Part shown: positions 19,563 to 28,162 of the stretch, one piece after another
Layout of the letters: every line of letters begins with the position of its first letter
Position numbering within the stretch: the first letter of the stretch is position 1
Origin: Opitutaceae bacterium
Lineage (GTDB): Bacteria > Verrucomicrobiota > Verrucomicrobiia > Opitutales > Opitutaceae
Reading direction: 5' to 3'
DNA: 50,559 bases
NCBI GenBank assembly: GCA_027490995.1
Contig: JAIXWY010000001.1
Coordinates: forward strand, 1-50,559
Translations under genes and position numbers: made by a program
The notes under the pieces: model-generated
Databases searched by the model: none
What the model saw: only the letters and a program-made list of their open reading frames with translations
What the model was told of the DNA's origin: nothing

Positions 19563-20468
19563 ATGTCAGCCACGCCACTCTACCCGTCTGCGCCCCCCCT
19601 CAGCCGAATCGCCCTGGGTAGCTCCACCTTCGGCCGCGAGATCCAGGCAGAGGCCGCCTTTTCGCTGATGGACCGCGCCTTGGCCCGGGGCGTGACCCTC
19701 TTCGACACGGCCGCAACCTACACCGCCGGAGTCTCGGAAACGATCATGGGACAATGGCTGGCGAGTCGACGACCGAAGCCGGCATCCGTCATGGTCGCGA
19801 CCAAGATTTATCCCCCCTACACTCCGGACGCGATCGATACCGCAACGGCGGCGAGCGCGCAAAGACTAGGCGTAGAGGTCATCGACCTGCTCTATCTCCA
19901 CAAGTGGGACGCCGCCGTCGAGACGCCTGAAACGCTCGCCGCGCTGGATAATCTGGTGCGCTCCGGACGCGTGCGTGCGCTCGGGGCGAGTAACTTCAAC
20001 GCCCAGCAGCTCGGCGCCGCCCTCGCCGCCCAGACCGCGCACGGACTGGCCCGTTTTCGCGTGCTTCAAAACAACAACAACCTCGCCGTGCGCGATGTCG
20101 ATTCAGCCACAGTCGCACTCGCTCGCGACCATGGGCTCGCCATCGTCACGTACAGCCCGATTGCCGCGGGCTTCCTCACGGGTAAACACCGGGCCGGGGT
20201 CGTGTCAGGATCGCGCTTCGACATGGCTCCAGGGCACCAACCCATCTACTTCTCACCCGAACCTCAGCGCCGACTCGAGGCTCTGGAGTCGCTCTCCAAT
20301 CTCAGCGGACAACCCATGGCACAACTCGCCCTGGCGTGGGCCATGAACCGGCCCGGCGTCTCCTCCGTACTCATCGGCGGCCGCGGTCCCCAGTACGTCG
20401 ATCAAGCCTTCGACGCGCTGCAGATTCGCGATCCGGATCTGCTCCGGGCGCTGGACTCGATTCCCTGA
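19563..20468 (+). CDS. Aldo/keto reductase
   Basis: 301 residues, TIM-barrel aldo/keto reductase. The catalytic set is visible: Asp in LFDTAATY, Tyr just after it, Lys in ATKIYPP, and His in LLYLHKWD. The start at 19563 is chosen because the fold begins right after it. It sits 41 bases after the aldolase gene. A sugar 1-dehydrogenase role (as in L-fucose or aldose dehydrogenases of this family) would fit the neighbouring aldolase, but that is inference. Confidence 0.88.
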   Translation: MSATPLYPSAPPLSRIALGSSTFGREIQAEAAFSLMDRALARGVTLFDTAATYTAGVSETIMGQWLASRRPKPASVMVATKIYPPYTPDAIDTATAASAQRLGVEVIDLLYLHKWDAAVETPETLAALDNLVRSGRVRALGASNFNAQQLGAALAAQTAHGLARFRVLQNNNNLAVRDVDSATVALARDHGLAIVTYSPIAAGFLTGKHRAGVVSGSRFDMAPGHQPIYFSPEPQRRLEALESLSNLSGQPMAQLALAWAMNRPGVSSVLIGGRGPQYVDQAFDALQIRDPDLLRALDSIP

Positions 20469-20543
20469 TTCGACCGCGTCCGCGATCGTACACGTCGGAC
20501 CCACCCGTCATTCCTCACGCCTCCCGGACCAGATCGCGACCTC

Positions 20544-21593
20544 ATGCCCCACTGCCAGCGTCTGATGTTTTCCTGCCGCCCGCCCCTCGTGGAGGTGGAG
20601 TCTCATGACCTTGCCGGTCCCGAGCCGCACCAACTCCTCGTCCAACAAGCGTGCACCCAAGTCAGCGCCGGTAGTGAGGCAAACTTCCTTCGTCACGGGC
20701 CGACATCGTACGGCCTGCCCGACGGCCAAACCCGAGCCAATATCGGCTACATGGCCGCCGGTCGCATCATCGCCGTTGGGAACGCCGTCCGTGGGTTCCG
20801 CGTGGGGCAACGCGTCATCACGACTTCGCCCCATGCTTCTTTTTCCCGAATCGACGTCGCCCCTGGGTCAGCGATCGACGTGATTCCGGACGGCGTCGAG
20901 GACGAGGTGGCGGGTTTCGCCATCCTCGGCGACGTGGCGTTGCACGGGGTGCGCCGCGCCGCCTTGCAGATTGATCAATCCGTGGCCGTGTTCGGTCTCG
21001 GCATCGTCGGGCAGCTCGTCCTCCAATTGGCCGCCCTGTCGGGAGCTTATCCACGCATCGCCGTGGACCTACTCGACGAACGCCTCGCCCTGGCCAAGCA
21101 GAGTGGCGCCACCCACGTGATCAATGCGGCGCGTGAAGACGTGGTGGCCCGGGTACGCGAGATCACGTCCGGAGCGGGCGCCGAAGCCGTGTTCCACTGC
21201 GCCCAGGCCGCGGCGATCCTCCAGACCACGATGGAGTGCGCCGCAGATCGCGGCACCGTCATCCTGACCGGTAGCCCCCCGGGCACCGCCACGATCCGGC
21301 TGAAGGAAGAACTGCTGCGCAAGGAGCTTCGCATCACCGGCACGTACGAGAGCGGCTTGACGCTCCCTCACGTCTACTGGCCTTGGTCCCGCGAGCGCAA
21401 TCGCCGCACCTGCCTTCGCCTGATGGAGTCCGGACAGCTCCAGCTCACTCATCTCATCAGCCACCGATTGACGCCGGACGAAGCCCCGGCGATGTATCAA
21501 CGCATCTTGTCCAGCGCCTCCGGATGGCTGGGGGTAGTCGTCCGCTGGCAAGGTCCGTCTCCAGAGTTCCCCACCCCGTTGAGCCAAGGCTGA
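20544..21593 (+). CDS. MDR-family (zinc-type) alcohol dehydrogenase-like protein
   Basis: A 349-residue medium-chain dehydrogenase/reductase. It has the N-terminal GroES-like half (GYMAAGRIIAVG) and the nucleotide-binding motif VFGLGIVGQLVLQ. The four-Cys structural zinc lobe of classical members is not seen, and the usual catalytic zinc ligands are also hard to identify, so it may be zinc-independent, as in BchC-like and some sugar-processing MDR proteins. It is third in the plus set after the aldolase and aldo/keto reductase. Confidence 0.82.
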   Translation: MPHCQRLMFSCRPPLVEVESHDLAGPEPHQLLVQQACTQVSAGSEANFLRHGPTSYGLPDGQTRANIGYMAAGRIIAVGNAVRGFRVGQRVITTSPHASFSRIDVAPGSAIDVIPDGVEDEVAGFAILGDVALHGVRRAALQIDQSVAVFGLGIVGQLVLQLAALSGAYPRIAVDLLDERLALAKQSGATHVINAAREDVVARVREITSGAGAEAVFHCAQAAAILQTTMECAADRGTVILTGSPPGTATIRLKEELLRKELRITGTYESGLTLPHVYWPWSRERNRRTCLRLMESGQLQLTHLISHRLTPDEAPAMYQRILSSASGWLGVVVRWQGPSPEFPTPLSQG

Positions 21594-21706
21594 ACCCACC
21601 CGTCGTCCCGTACTTCGCCGCCGGATCGGAGATCGCATCCGCTGGCGATGCGCCCGGACCGCGGACCGAAGCCTCCCGTTTCCATCGATTCATTCCCCTT
21701 TTCGCG

Positions 21707-22978
21707 ATGAACTCCTCCTCACGCCACCATCCTTGGTTGATCGTCGCGGTGCTCTTCTTCGTATCCGCCATTGCCTATGCGGATCGCAGCGCGCTCTCCG
21801 CCGTTTTTCCCCTTCTCCGCCAAGATCTCGGGCTTTCCGATCTCCAGCTCGGTGTCATCGGCAGCGCGTTTCTCTGGGCCTACGGCATCGGATGCGCCCT
21901 CGGAGGATTTCTCTCCGACCGCGTCTCGCGAAGTCGGATCGTGTTGGTGAGCCTGATCCTCTGGAGCCTCGCCACCCTAGCGGTCGCCTGGGTGCAGGGG
22001 TTTGAGCAGTTGGTCTGGGTACGGATCGCCTTCGGCGCCTCGCAATGCTTCTACATTCCCGCCGCCCTCGCCCTGATCGCCGATCACCACGGCCCGGCCA
22101 GTCGCGGCAAGGCGATCTCCTCCAATCTGGCCGGCATGAGTGTCGGCGTCATCGGCGGGGCGACGCTGGCCGGGCTGATTGCCCAGAGCCTCGGTTGGCG
22201 CGAGGTCTTCACCGTCTTCGGACTGGGCGGTCTCGTGCTGGCAGGGCTGACCGCGTGGATCGTGCGCGATGCCCCGCCCGCCGCGGCCAAGGAAGGTGTG
22301 AAGGAACCTTCGCTCTCACTGGGAGCGAGCCTGCGTCTCCTCTTCGGGACGCGAACCTATTATCTCATTCTTCTCCAGGGTATGGCGGCGTCCATGGGCG
22401 CATGGATGTTCTGGAATTGGCTACCCCTTTACTATCAGGAGACGTTCCAGATGAGCCTCGCGGGAGCGGGATTTTCCGGAACGTTCATGCTGCAGGCCAC
22501 CGCCATGGTGGGGATTTTGATCGGCGGCGTGATCTCGGATCGGATCGGCCGCTCCCACCCGCAACGGCGTCCTCTGGTAATGGCGGGTTTCTACTTCGCT
22601 GCGGCTCCCTTCCTGCTGGTCTTCCTGTTCCAGCCAAGCTTCCTGCTGGTCAGCCTTTGCCTCGCCGCCTCGTCCCTGCTACGCACGATCGGGCAAGCCA
22701 ATGAGAATCTGATCCTCTGTGATCTTCTCCCCACGCGCGTACGTTCCGCCGCATTCGGGATCTTCCTGTTCGGCAACGTCAGCGCCGGCAGCGTCGCCAT
22801 CTTGGTCGCCGCATGGATCCGCGGATTCGCCGGACTCAGCACGGCCTTCGCCTGCGTCGCAGGATTGATCACCCTCTCCGCCGTCGCCGCCGCCATCGCC
22901 TACCGGCTGATGCCCGGTGACCTCGCACGTCTGCCGGGGCGACTCGCGCGGCTGGAGGGGTCCTCCGGTCAGACGTAA
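21707..22978 (+). CDS. MFS transporter
   Basis: 423 residues with about 12 predicted membrane segments. The start at 21707 is chosen because the first transmembrane helix (WLIVAVLFFVSAIAYADR) follows at once; the open frame to 21383 overlaps the previous gene. The loop motif FLSDRVSRSR between helices 2 and 3 is the MFS signature. Similar sequences are hexuronate, sugar-acid or anion/cation symporters (ACS family). As the last gene of the aldolase set it probably imports the substrate of this pathway. Confidence 0.88.
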   Translation: MNSSSRHHPWLIVAVLFFVSAIAYADRSALSAVFPLLRQDLGLSDLQLGVIGSAFLWAYGIGCALGGFLSDRVSRSRIVLVSLILWSLATLAVAWVQGFEQLVWVRIAFGASQCFYIPAALALIADHHGPASRGKAISSNLAGMSVGVIGGATLAGLIAQSLGWREVFTVFGLGGLVLAGLTAWIVRDAPPAAAKEGVKEPSLSLGASLRLLFGTRTYYLILLQGMAASMGAWMFWNWLPLYYQETFQMSLAGAGFSGTFMLQATAMVGILIGGVISDRIGRSHPQRRPLVMAGFYFAAAPFLLVFLFQPSFLLVSLCLAASSLLRTIGQANENLILCDLLPTRVRSAAFGIFLFGNVSAGSVAILVAAWIRGFAGLSTAFACVAGLITLSAVAAAIAYRLMPGDLARLPGRLARLEGSSGQT

Positions 22979-23047
22979 CGCCGGCATCGGGGCACGCCGG
23001 TCCAGCCGGAGACGGCGCCCCGGGGCACCCATCCTGCGCCCTTTCTC

Positions 23048-24130
23048 TCAGCGCTTCAGGGCGCCGCGCACCACGTCCGCAAACGCGTCGAAGCCGTCCA
23101 CCAGCGGCGTGCCGGCCTCACCGGTCATGCGCAGGAGCGAGCGCTCGTCTTTGAACCCGGTCCCGGTCACGAGGCAAACGAGGTTCGCGTCGGGTCGGAC
23201 TTCACCGCGCGCCACTGCGCGCTCCAGGCCGGCCAGCGCAACGGCACCAGCGGGCTCCGAGAAGATGCCTTCCTCGCGCGCCATCCGCGCCTGCGCGGTC
23301 CACGCCGCCTCATCCGGCACCACATAGCCTTGCCCGCCGGTACGACGGCAGGCCGCGATCACGTCGTTGGCGTCGAGAATTCCTCCAACTTGCAGGCCGC
23401 TGATCGCCGTGGTCGAGGTCACCGCCACCGCCTGCGTGCCACCCACACGCAGCACCGAGGCAATGGTGTCGTTGCCTTCCGGCTGCACGCAGTGCACGCG
23501 GCCCAACGCACCAAAGGTCTCCACGCCCCGAGCCACCGCGAGGGTCAGTCCACCCGCACCCGCCGGCACAAAGACTTCAAACGGCGCGCCGTGAAGCTGC
23601 TCCGCGATTTCATAGCTGATGGTCTGCACGCCCGCCATGCCGCGGGGCGAAAAGACAAAGGCGCTGATCTCAAAGCCCGCCTGCAGCTCCGCCGCCAAAC
23701 CGCGCAGTCCGTTCATCACGACCGCACTGAGGGCGGGAGCGACGCCGAAGTCGCGGATGCGGAGGAGGTGCGCGCCATACGCCCGCATCTGCCGGAGCTT
23801 GCCTTCGGGGGCTCCCTCCACAATCGCGAGAAAGCAGGTCATCCCGGCACGCGCACAATAAGCCGCGAGCGCCGCCCCGGTGTTGCCACTCGAGGTCCCA
23901 AGGCAAATCCGCCGTCCATCGCGCCGGAGGTGCGTCACCGCCGCCGCCGCAAAGCGGTCCTTGTAGGATCCGGTCGGATTGCCGCCTTCGTACTTGAACC
24001 AGAGGTTCTTCAGTCCCAGCGCCGGGCCGATCGTCCGTGAGCGAATCAGCGGTGTGTTGCCTTCACCGAGCGTGACCGCATCGGCCTCCGGAGGGCCGCC
24101 CCACTTGTCGGCATGCTTCCAGAGGCTCAT
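23048..24130 (-). CDS. Threonine synthase-like PLP enzyme
   Basis: 360 residues, fold type II PLP enzyme. It has LGEGNTPLIR, the Schiff-base lysine K57 in NPTGSYKDRF, SSGNTGAALAAY for phosphate binding and a C-terminal VTGTGFKD. This is the threonine synthase pattern (O-phosphohomoserine to threonine), although cysteate synthase and other paralogues share it, so I give no symbol. The start at 24130 is supported by GGAGG 6 bases upstream and by an ATGA overlap with the upstream mutarotase-like gene. It converges with the MFS gene. That unusual partner suggests a specialised role. Confidence 0.78.
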   Translation of the reverse strand: MSLWKHADKWGGPPEADAVTLGEGNTPLIRSRTIGPALGLKNLWFKYEGGNPTGSYKDRFAAAAVTHLRRDGRRICLGTSSGNTGAALAAYCARAGMTCFLAIVEGAPEGKLRQMRAYGAHLLRIRDFGVAPALSAVVMNGLRGLAAELQAGFEISAFVFSPRGMAGVQTISYEIAEQLHGAPFEVFVPAGAGGLTLAVARGVETFGALGRVHCVQPEGNDTIASVLRVGGTQAVAVTSTTAISGLQVGGILDANDVIAACRRTGGQGYVVPDEAAWTAQARMAREEGIFSEPAGAVALAGLERAVARGEVRPDANLVCLVTGTGFKDERSLLRMTGEAGTPLVDGFDAFADVVRGALKR

Positions 24131-25266
24131 CGTGATCCTCCCCGCGCCGCTCCGCGCCACGGTCCCTCGCCACGATTCACAAAGCCCGTCGCCATCTCCG
24201 TCGTGATGCTCCCTTTCGCCGGCACCGTGCGCAACGCGCCCGGCTGGCGCAGGAGGTCCGGGAAGCGGCCCACCGGCGAGGTGCTAGGCTGGAGGGTGAT
24301 GATGTGGCCCTCACCCCAAAGCGGGTACTGCGCGTGGCCGCCCGCACAATTCCACGACCACGCCCACGGGAACATGTCGAGGTCCCACTCCATCGCGAAG
24401 CCGAGCCCGCGACGTTCGTTCCAGATGCAGCCCCAGCCCGCCTTGAAATCCGTGAGCTGCACCGAGTGATCCTTCCCGGTGCCAGCCGGGGGCACGACGC
24501 TGCAGTCGCGCATCGCTCCACCCACGCGCTCCGGCACGTGCGGCCAGGTGCCGACGTAGCCCGCCTGCAGCTGCAGCGCCGACGGATCGTCGGCTTGGAA
24601 CACGCGCACCGTACGGGCCGGCGTGAGCAACCGCGCTCCGTCGAGCAGGGGACCGCCAAAGGTCGGGTGCTGCAGCCACGCCACCGGCAGGTCGATCGCC
24701 GAGCGGTTCTCCAGCGTCTCGCGCCACACGAGCCAGGGGCTGCCGGTCTCAAGGATGAGTTCCCGGCGGTACACGAGGGGGGTCCGCACGGAGCGGCCCA
24801 CGAGCGTCACGCTGATGCGGCGTGCCCCGCGTTCGATCTTCTCAACCGGCCAGGGCAGGCTGCGCAGCTCGCCGTGCGTGCCGATCGGGGCGCCAAAGTA
24901 GTCGCCGGCAAAAAATCCCTGCGGCAGCGACACGTACCAGCTGCCATCCATCACGTCGTACAGGTCGCTCCCGCCGCGCATCGGCTGGTCCAGCACGCGC
25001 GACCGCGCGGGCTGGCCGTAGGGGTTGCGCCACATGATGTCGATGCCGGTGGCGCGATCGACGATCGCCACGATCGCCCCGCCCATCTCGGGCCAGACCG
25101 AGACTTGGACGCGGTCGTTCTCGAGCACCAGGAGGCGGCGCTCGCCGTCCTGGGTCCAGCGGGTCGCCGGTCTGCTCACTTGACCAATGCGTCGGGATTG
25201 CCGCGCGCCGCTGCGGGCGTTTGGCTTGGCTTTGCTGCTCCGTTTCTTCACGTCACGTTTGGCCAT
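24127..25266 (-). CDS. Galactose mutarotase-like (aldose epimerase fold) protein
   Basis: 379 residues. After a 30-residue Lys/Arg-rich N-terminus the body has the beta-sandwich pattern of aldose 1-epimerase or DUF4432-type proteins: RVQVSVWPEMGGAIVAI, YRRELILETGSPWLVWRE and WNERRGLGFAMEWD. The ATG at 25266 has AAGGAG 8 bases upstream. It overlaps the downstream PLP gene by ATGA. The start codon shares the palindrome CATG with the ATG of the opposite-strand gene at 25265, so the two genes have no intergenic space. The ligand is unknown. Confidence 0.72.
   Translation of the reverse strand: MAKRDVKKRSSKAKPNARSGARQSRRIGQVSRPATRWTQDGERRLLVLENDRVQVSVWPEMGGAIVAIVDRATGIDIMWRNPYGQPARSRVLDQPMRGGSDLYDVMDGSWYVSLPQGFFAGDYFGAPIGTHGELRSLPWPVEKIERGARRISVTLVGRSVRTPLVYRRELILETGSPWLVWRETLENRSAIDLPVAWLQHPTFGGPLLDGARLLTPARTVRVFQADDPSALQLQAGYVGTWPHVPERVGGAMRDCSVVPPAGTGKDHSVQLTDFKAGWGCIWNERRGLGFAMEWDLDMFPWAWSWNCAGGHAQYPLWGEGHIITLQPSTSPVGRFPDLLRQPGALRTVPAKGSITTEMATGFVNRGEGPWRGAARGGSR
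24137..24141 (-). promoter_or_regulatory. Shine-Dalgarno site of the PLP-enzyme gene
   Basis: GGAGG on the minus strand, 6 bases before the ATG at 24130. It lies inside the 3' end of the upstream gene and fixes the start against the longer frame to 24160. Confidence 0.65.
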
Positions 25267-26236
25267 GGCGAATACTCCTTGGAAAAAGTCCCACGATCTG
25301 TCCCTGCTCCCGACCGGTTTCCACCGCCGCCGCTTCAGCGCGGCCGGGGGCGTCGGCTTCGATGCCTTCATCTGGCGCGGTGGGCCGGGCCCAGTGCTGC
25401 TGGTCAATGGCGCCACCCACGGCGATGAGTACGAGGGGCCGACGCTGCTGCGCACGTGGGCCGAGCAGTGGCGGCCGACCCGGCTCGCGGGCACCGTGGT
25501 CTTTGTGCCGGTCCTGAACGAGGCCGCGTTCTTCGCCGGCCAGCGTTGCGCACCGGTCGACGGCGCCAATCTCGCCCGCGTGTTTCCGGGAAAGCCCAAG
25601 GGCTCGCCGACTGAGCGGCTGGCCCATTTGTTCGACACGCAGTTGCTCGCGCAGGTCACCCACTACGCCGACCTGCACAGCGCGGGCGCGGCGTACCAGC
25701 TGAAGCCGTGGACGGGCTACGTCACGCACCGCGCCGCGATCAACCGCGCGCAACGCGCGATGGCCGCGTGCTTCGACGCGTTCTGGGTCTGGGCCGGACC
25801 CTACTTGCCGGGCCGCACGTTGAGCGCCGCGTTCGCGCGCAACATCCCAGCCATCTACGTGGAATGCCAGGGGCTCGGCGGCGTCGACGCCGGCGATCTG
25901 CGCAATCTCGATCGCGGGCTGAAAAATCTGCTGCACTGGGCCGGCCTCACCCGCGGATCCGCTCCGCGCCTGCGCCGGCAGGCCGTTCGCATCACCCGGG
26001 ATGTCGACGAGGCCCATCTGCAGGTGCATCACCCGGCACCCGTCGATGGTCTCTTCGTGCCGCTCGCCGCGCTCGATCGCCGCGTCCGTCGCGGGGATCT
26101 GCTGGGTCGCGTGCTGCCGCTCGACGGCGGCGATGGCCACGACATCCACGCGGAAAGCACTGGTCGCATCATCCTGCTCCGCCGCCAGCGCTCCGTGCGG
26201 CGCGGCGACGCCCTCTTCACGCTCGCGCCCGTTTGA
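25265..26236 (+). CDS. Succinylglutamate desuccinylase/aspartoacylase-family metallo-hydrolase
   Basis: 323 residues, M14-like AstE/AspA family, zinc amidohydrolases that deacylate N-acyl amino acids. The HxxE zinc motif is in GATHGDEYEG (H52, E55) and the third ligand lies in ADLHSAG. The C-terminal beta-rich lobe is present. The ATG at 25265 overlaps the opposite-strand ATG at 25264-25266. The 11 bases between its stop and the stop of the SDR gene at 26248 make the two convergent. Substrate unknown; related proteins are found as ectoine-derivative or N-acetyl deacylases. Confidence 0.8.
   Translation: MANTPWKKSHDLSLLPTGFHRRRFSAAGGVGFDAFIWRGGPGPVLLVNGATHGDEYEGPTLLRTWAEQWRPTRLAGTVVFVPVLNEAAFFAGQRCAPVDGANLARVFPGKPKGSPTERLAHLFDTQLLAQVTHYADLHSAGAAYQLKPWTGYVTHRAAINRAQRAMAACFDAFWVWAGPYLPGRTLSAAFARNIPAIYVECQGLGGVDAGDLRNLDRGLKNLLHWAGLTRGSAPRLRRQAVRITRDVDEAHLQVHHPAPVDGLFVPLAALDRRVRRGDLLGRVLPLDGGDGHDIHAESTGRIILLRRQRSVRRGDALFTLAPV
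25275..25280 (-). promoter_or_regulatory. Shine-Dalgarno site of the mutarotase-like gene
   Basis: AAGGAG on the minus strand, 8 bases before the ATG at 25266. The same bases code for residues 4-6 of the opposite gene. Confidence 0.55.
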
Positions 26237-26247
26237 CCGGCTTCGCG

Positions 26248-27036
26248 TCATGCGAGCAGGCCACCGTCGACGACCCAGGTCACGCCGGTGACAAACTTGG
26301 CGCGGGGCGAGCAGACAAACGCCACCGCTTCAGCGATGTCCGTCGGTGTCCCGAAGCCGAGCGGAGTCTGGTTCACCACGTCGGACCCAGGTCCACCGCT
26401 CTTCGCGGCGGCGAGCAGTTGCTCGGAAGTATCCACACGGATATCACCGGGGGCTACACCGACGACGCGGATGCCATCCGCCGCGAGCTCCTTGGCCAGT
26501 GATTGGGTCACCGAACCTAGCGCGGCCTTGGTCGCCGCATAGACCAGCGCCATGCGCTGCGGACGGAAGGCGTTGATCGAGGAAATGTTCACCACCGTGC
26601 CGCCTCCGGCACGCCGCAAGTGCGGCACCGCGGCTTGGGCGCAAAACACCGCGCCCCCGAGGTTCACGTGCATCACGCGGTTAAACTGCTCGACCGTCAG
26701 GGCCTCCAGCGTCGAGACCGCCGGCAACCCGACGATCGCCGCGTTGTTCACCAGCACGTCTAGCCCGCCCAGCGCCGCGGCCGCCGCATCGATGAAGGCC
26801 CGGCAGCCCCCGAGATCGCCCACATCCACCCGCAGCGGAATCACCCGGTCGCCGTAGCGCTCCACCAACGGCGCCGCGACCGACGGGTCGGGCTGGCCGA
26901 CCACCACCCGGCCACCGCGGGCCAGAAATGCCTCCGTGATGGCGCGGCCAATGTTCGTCGCGCCTCCGGTAACCACCGCCCGCACGGGCGGTTCGGACAC
27001 GACAGGGCTTGAAGGGGCGGCAGAAGGGGAGGCCAT
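26248..27036 (-). CDS. SDR-family oxidoreductase
   Basis: 262 residues. [11 protein letters not shown] cofactor motif near residue 23, VNNAAIVG, catalytic NISSINAF Ser and YAATK (Tyr and Lys), C-terminal [11 protein letters not shown]. All catalytic residues are present. It lies 161 bases downstream of the DHDPS-family gene on the same strand and may be cotranscribed with it under the GntR regulator at 28163. A glucose-1-dehydrogenase or 3-oxoacyl-reductase label would be only a default name. Confidence 0.88.
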   Translation of the reverse strand: MASPSAAPSSPVVSEPPVRAVVTGGATNIGRAITEAFLARGGRVVVGQPDPSVAAPLVERYGDRVIPLRVDVGDLGGCRAFIDAAAAALGGLDVLVNNAAIVGLPAVSTLEALTVEQFNRVMHVNLGGAVFCAQAAVPHLRRAGGGTVVNISSINAFRPQRMALVYAATKAALGSVTQSLAKELAADGIRVVGVAPGDIRVDTSEQLLAAAKSGGPGSDVVNQTPLGFGTPTDIAEAVAFVCSPRAKFVTGVTWVVDGGLLA

Positions 27037-27197
27037 GCGGAAAAACCAGCTTTGACAGCGTGAGGGGGCGAGGCGACAAACGCAACGTTCGCCATCTGGT
27101 GAGCTTGTCGGACCAGTGAGCCTCCGGGCTCCCGCCGTACCCCCTTAACCCCGTGATTGCCGCCCCACCGAACCGAAGCCCGCGGAGCGGATCGCGT

Positions 27198-28103
27198 TCA
27201 CTTGCCCTCGGCGACGAAGCGGTCGACGAACGCGCGGCATTCGTCGCTCAGCGGGTAGCCGAGGAAGCTGGTGACGCTGGAGAAGAGGCCGCGGCGGACC
27301 ATGTAGTACTTCAATCCATGGAGCCAGCAGGCGATGGACTCGCCGCCGTAGAGGCCCCAGAGGACGCGCCTGAGTTCGGCATCCGCCGCGCGCGCCTCGT
27401 CCATCTTACCGGCATCAAAGAGCGCGATGATGCGGTGCAGCATCGGGGCGACGGCGGAGGCGCCGCCGAGCATGAGATTATCGTAGCCGGCCTCGAGGTA
27501 TTCGAGGACGCGGAATTCATCGCCGTTGAAAAGGTGCAGCGACGGCTTCTCGCGCCGTGCGGCGAGGGCCTGTTGGCGGCGCTCCGGCGAGGCGGAGCTG
27601 TCCTTCACGAGCACGACCTTCGGGTGGAGGTACACGTCCTTCAGACGGTTCTCCGGGATCATGATCGGGCGGTGGCGACCGAGGTCGTAGATGCCGACCG
27701 GAATCGGGGAGGCCTCGGTGCTCTCGACAAAGTGGGCCACGATGCGGTCGGGCGTGGCGTTGAGGAAGGTCGCCGGCGCCGCAATGATCGCGATGTCGGC
27801 TCCGGCCTCGGCCATGTCTTGGGCATTTTCGCGGACCCGCGGGACGGAGTTGTCCGAAACCTGCGCGCCAATCTTCAGGCGCCCGCGGGCCGCAGTCGAC
27901 GCCGCCTTCACGAGACGCTTCCGCTCGCCGTTGGTGAGCCACGGACCCTCGCCGCAGGAGCCCGCGATGAACAACCCGTGCAGCCCATCCGCCACCGCCG
28001 CCTCCACCGTCCGCTCAACGGCGGCAACATCGACCCGGAAGTCGGGAAGCAGTGGAGTCGGCGCAGCCGACCAAATCAGGTGGGTACGGGGAGACGAATT
28101 CAC
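27198..28103 (-). CDS. Dihydrodipicolinate synthase/N-acetylneuraminate lyase-family protein
   Basis: 301 residues, class I aldolase TIM barrel. The Schiff-base Lys is in VVLVKDSSASP and the catalytic Tyr in PVGIYDLGRHRP; the substrate-binding GSCGEGPW replaces the usual GTTGE-type loop. The start is a GTG at 28103, since the open frame to 28178 would overlap the divergent regulator gene. The family includes DapA, NanA and sugar-acid 2-keto-3-deoxy aldolases; the sequence does not decide between them. The gene is divergent from the GntR regulator, which probably controls it. Confidence 0.8.
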   Translation of the reverse strand: MNSSPRTHLIWSAAPTPLLPDFRVDVAAVERTVEAAVADGLHGLFIAGSCGEGPWLTNGERKRLVKAASTAARGRLKIGAQVSDNSVPRVRENAQDMAEAGADIAIIAAPATFLNATPDRIVAHFVESTEASPIPVGIYDLGRHRPIMIPENRLKDVYLHPKVVLVKDSSASPERRQQALAARREKPSLHLFNGDEFRVLEYLEAGYDNLMLGGASAVAPMLHRIIALFDAGKMDEARAADAELRRVLWGLYGGESIACWLHGLKYYMVRRGLFSSVTSFLGYPLSDECRAFVDRFVAEGK

Positions 28104-28162
28104 AGCATGCGTGAAACGCCGCCCGAGCGGCAATCGCGAGAAAAAACGACTGGTCACATTCC
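28104..28162. promoter_or_regulatory. Divergent promoter region with a short inverted repeat
   Basis: 59 bases between the lyase gene and the regulator gene. GCCGC-CCGA-GCGGC (28118-28131) is a perfect 5-base inverted repeat and is a candidate operator. It is short, so the call is tentative. Confidence 0.25.
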
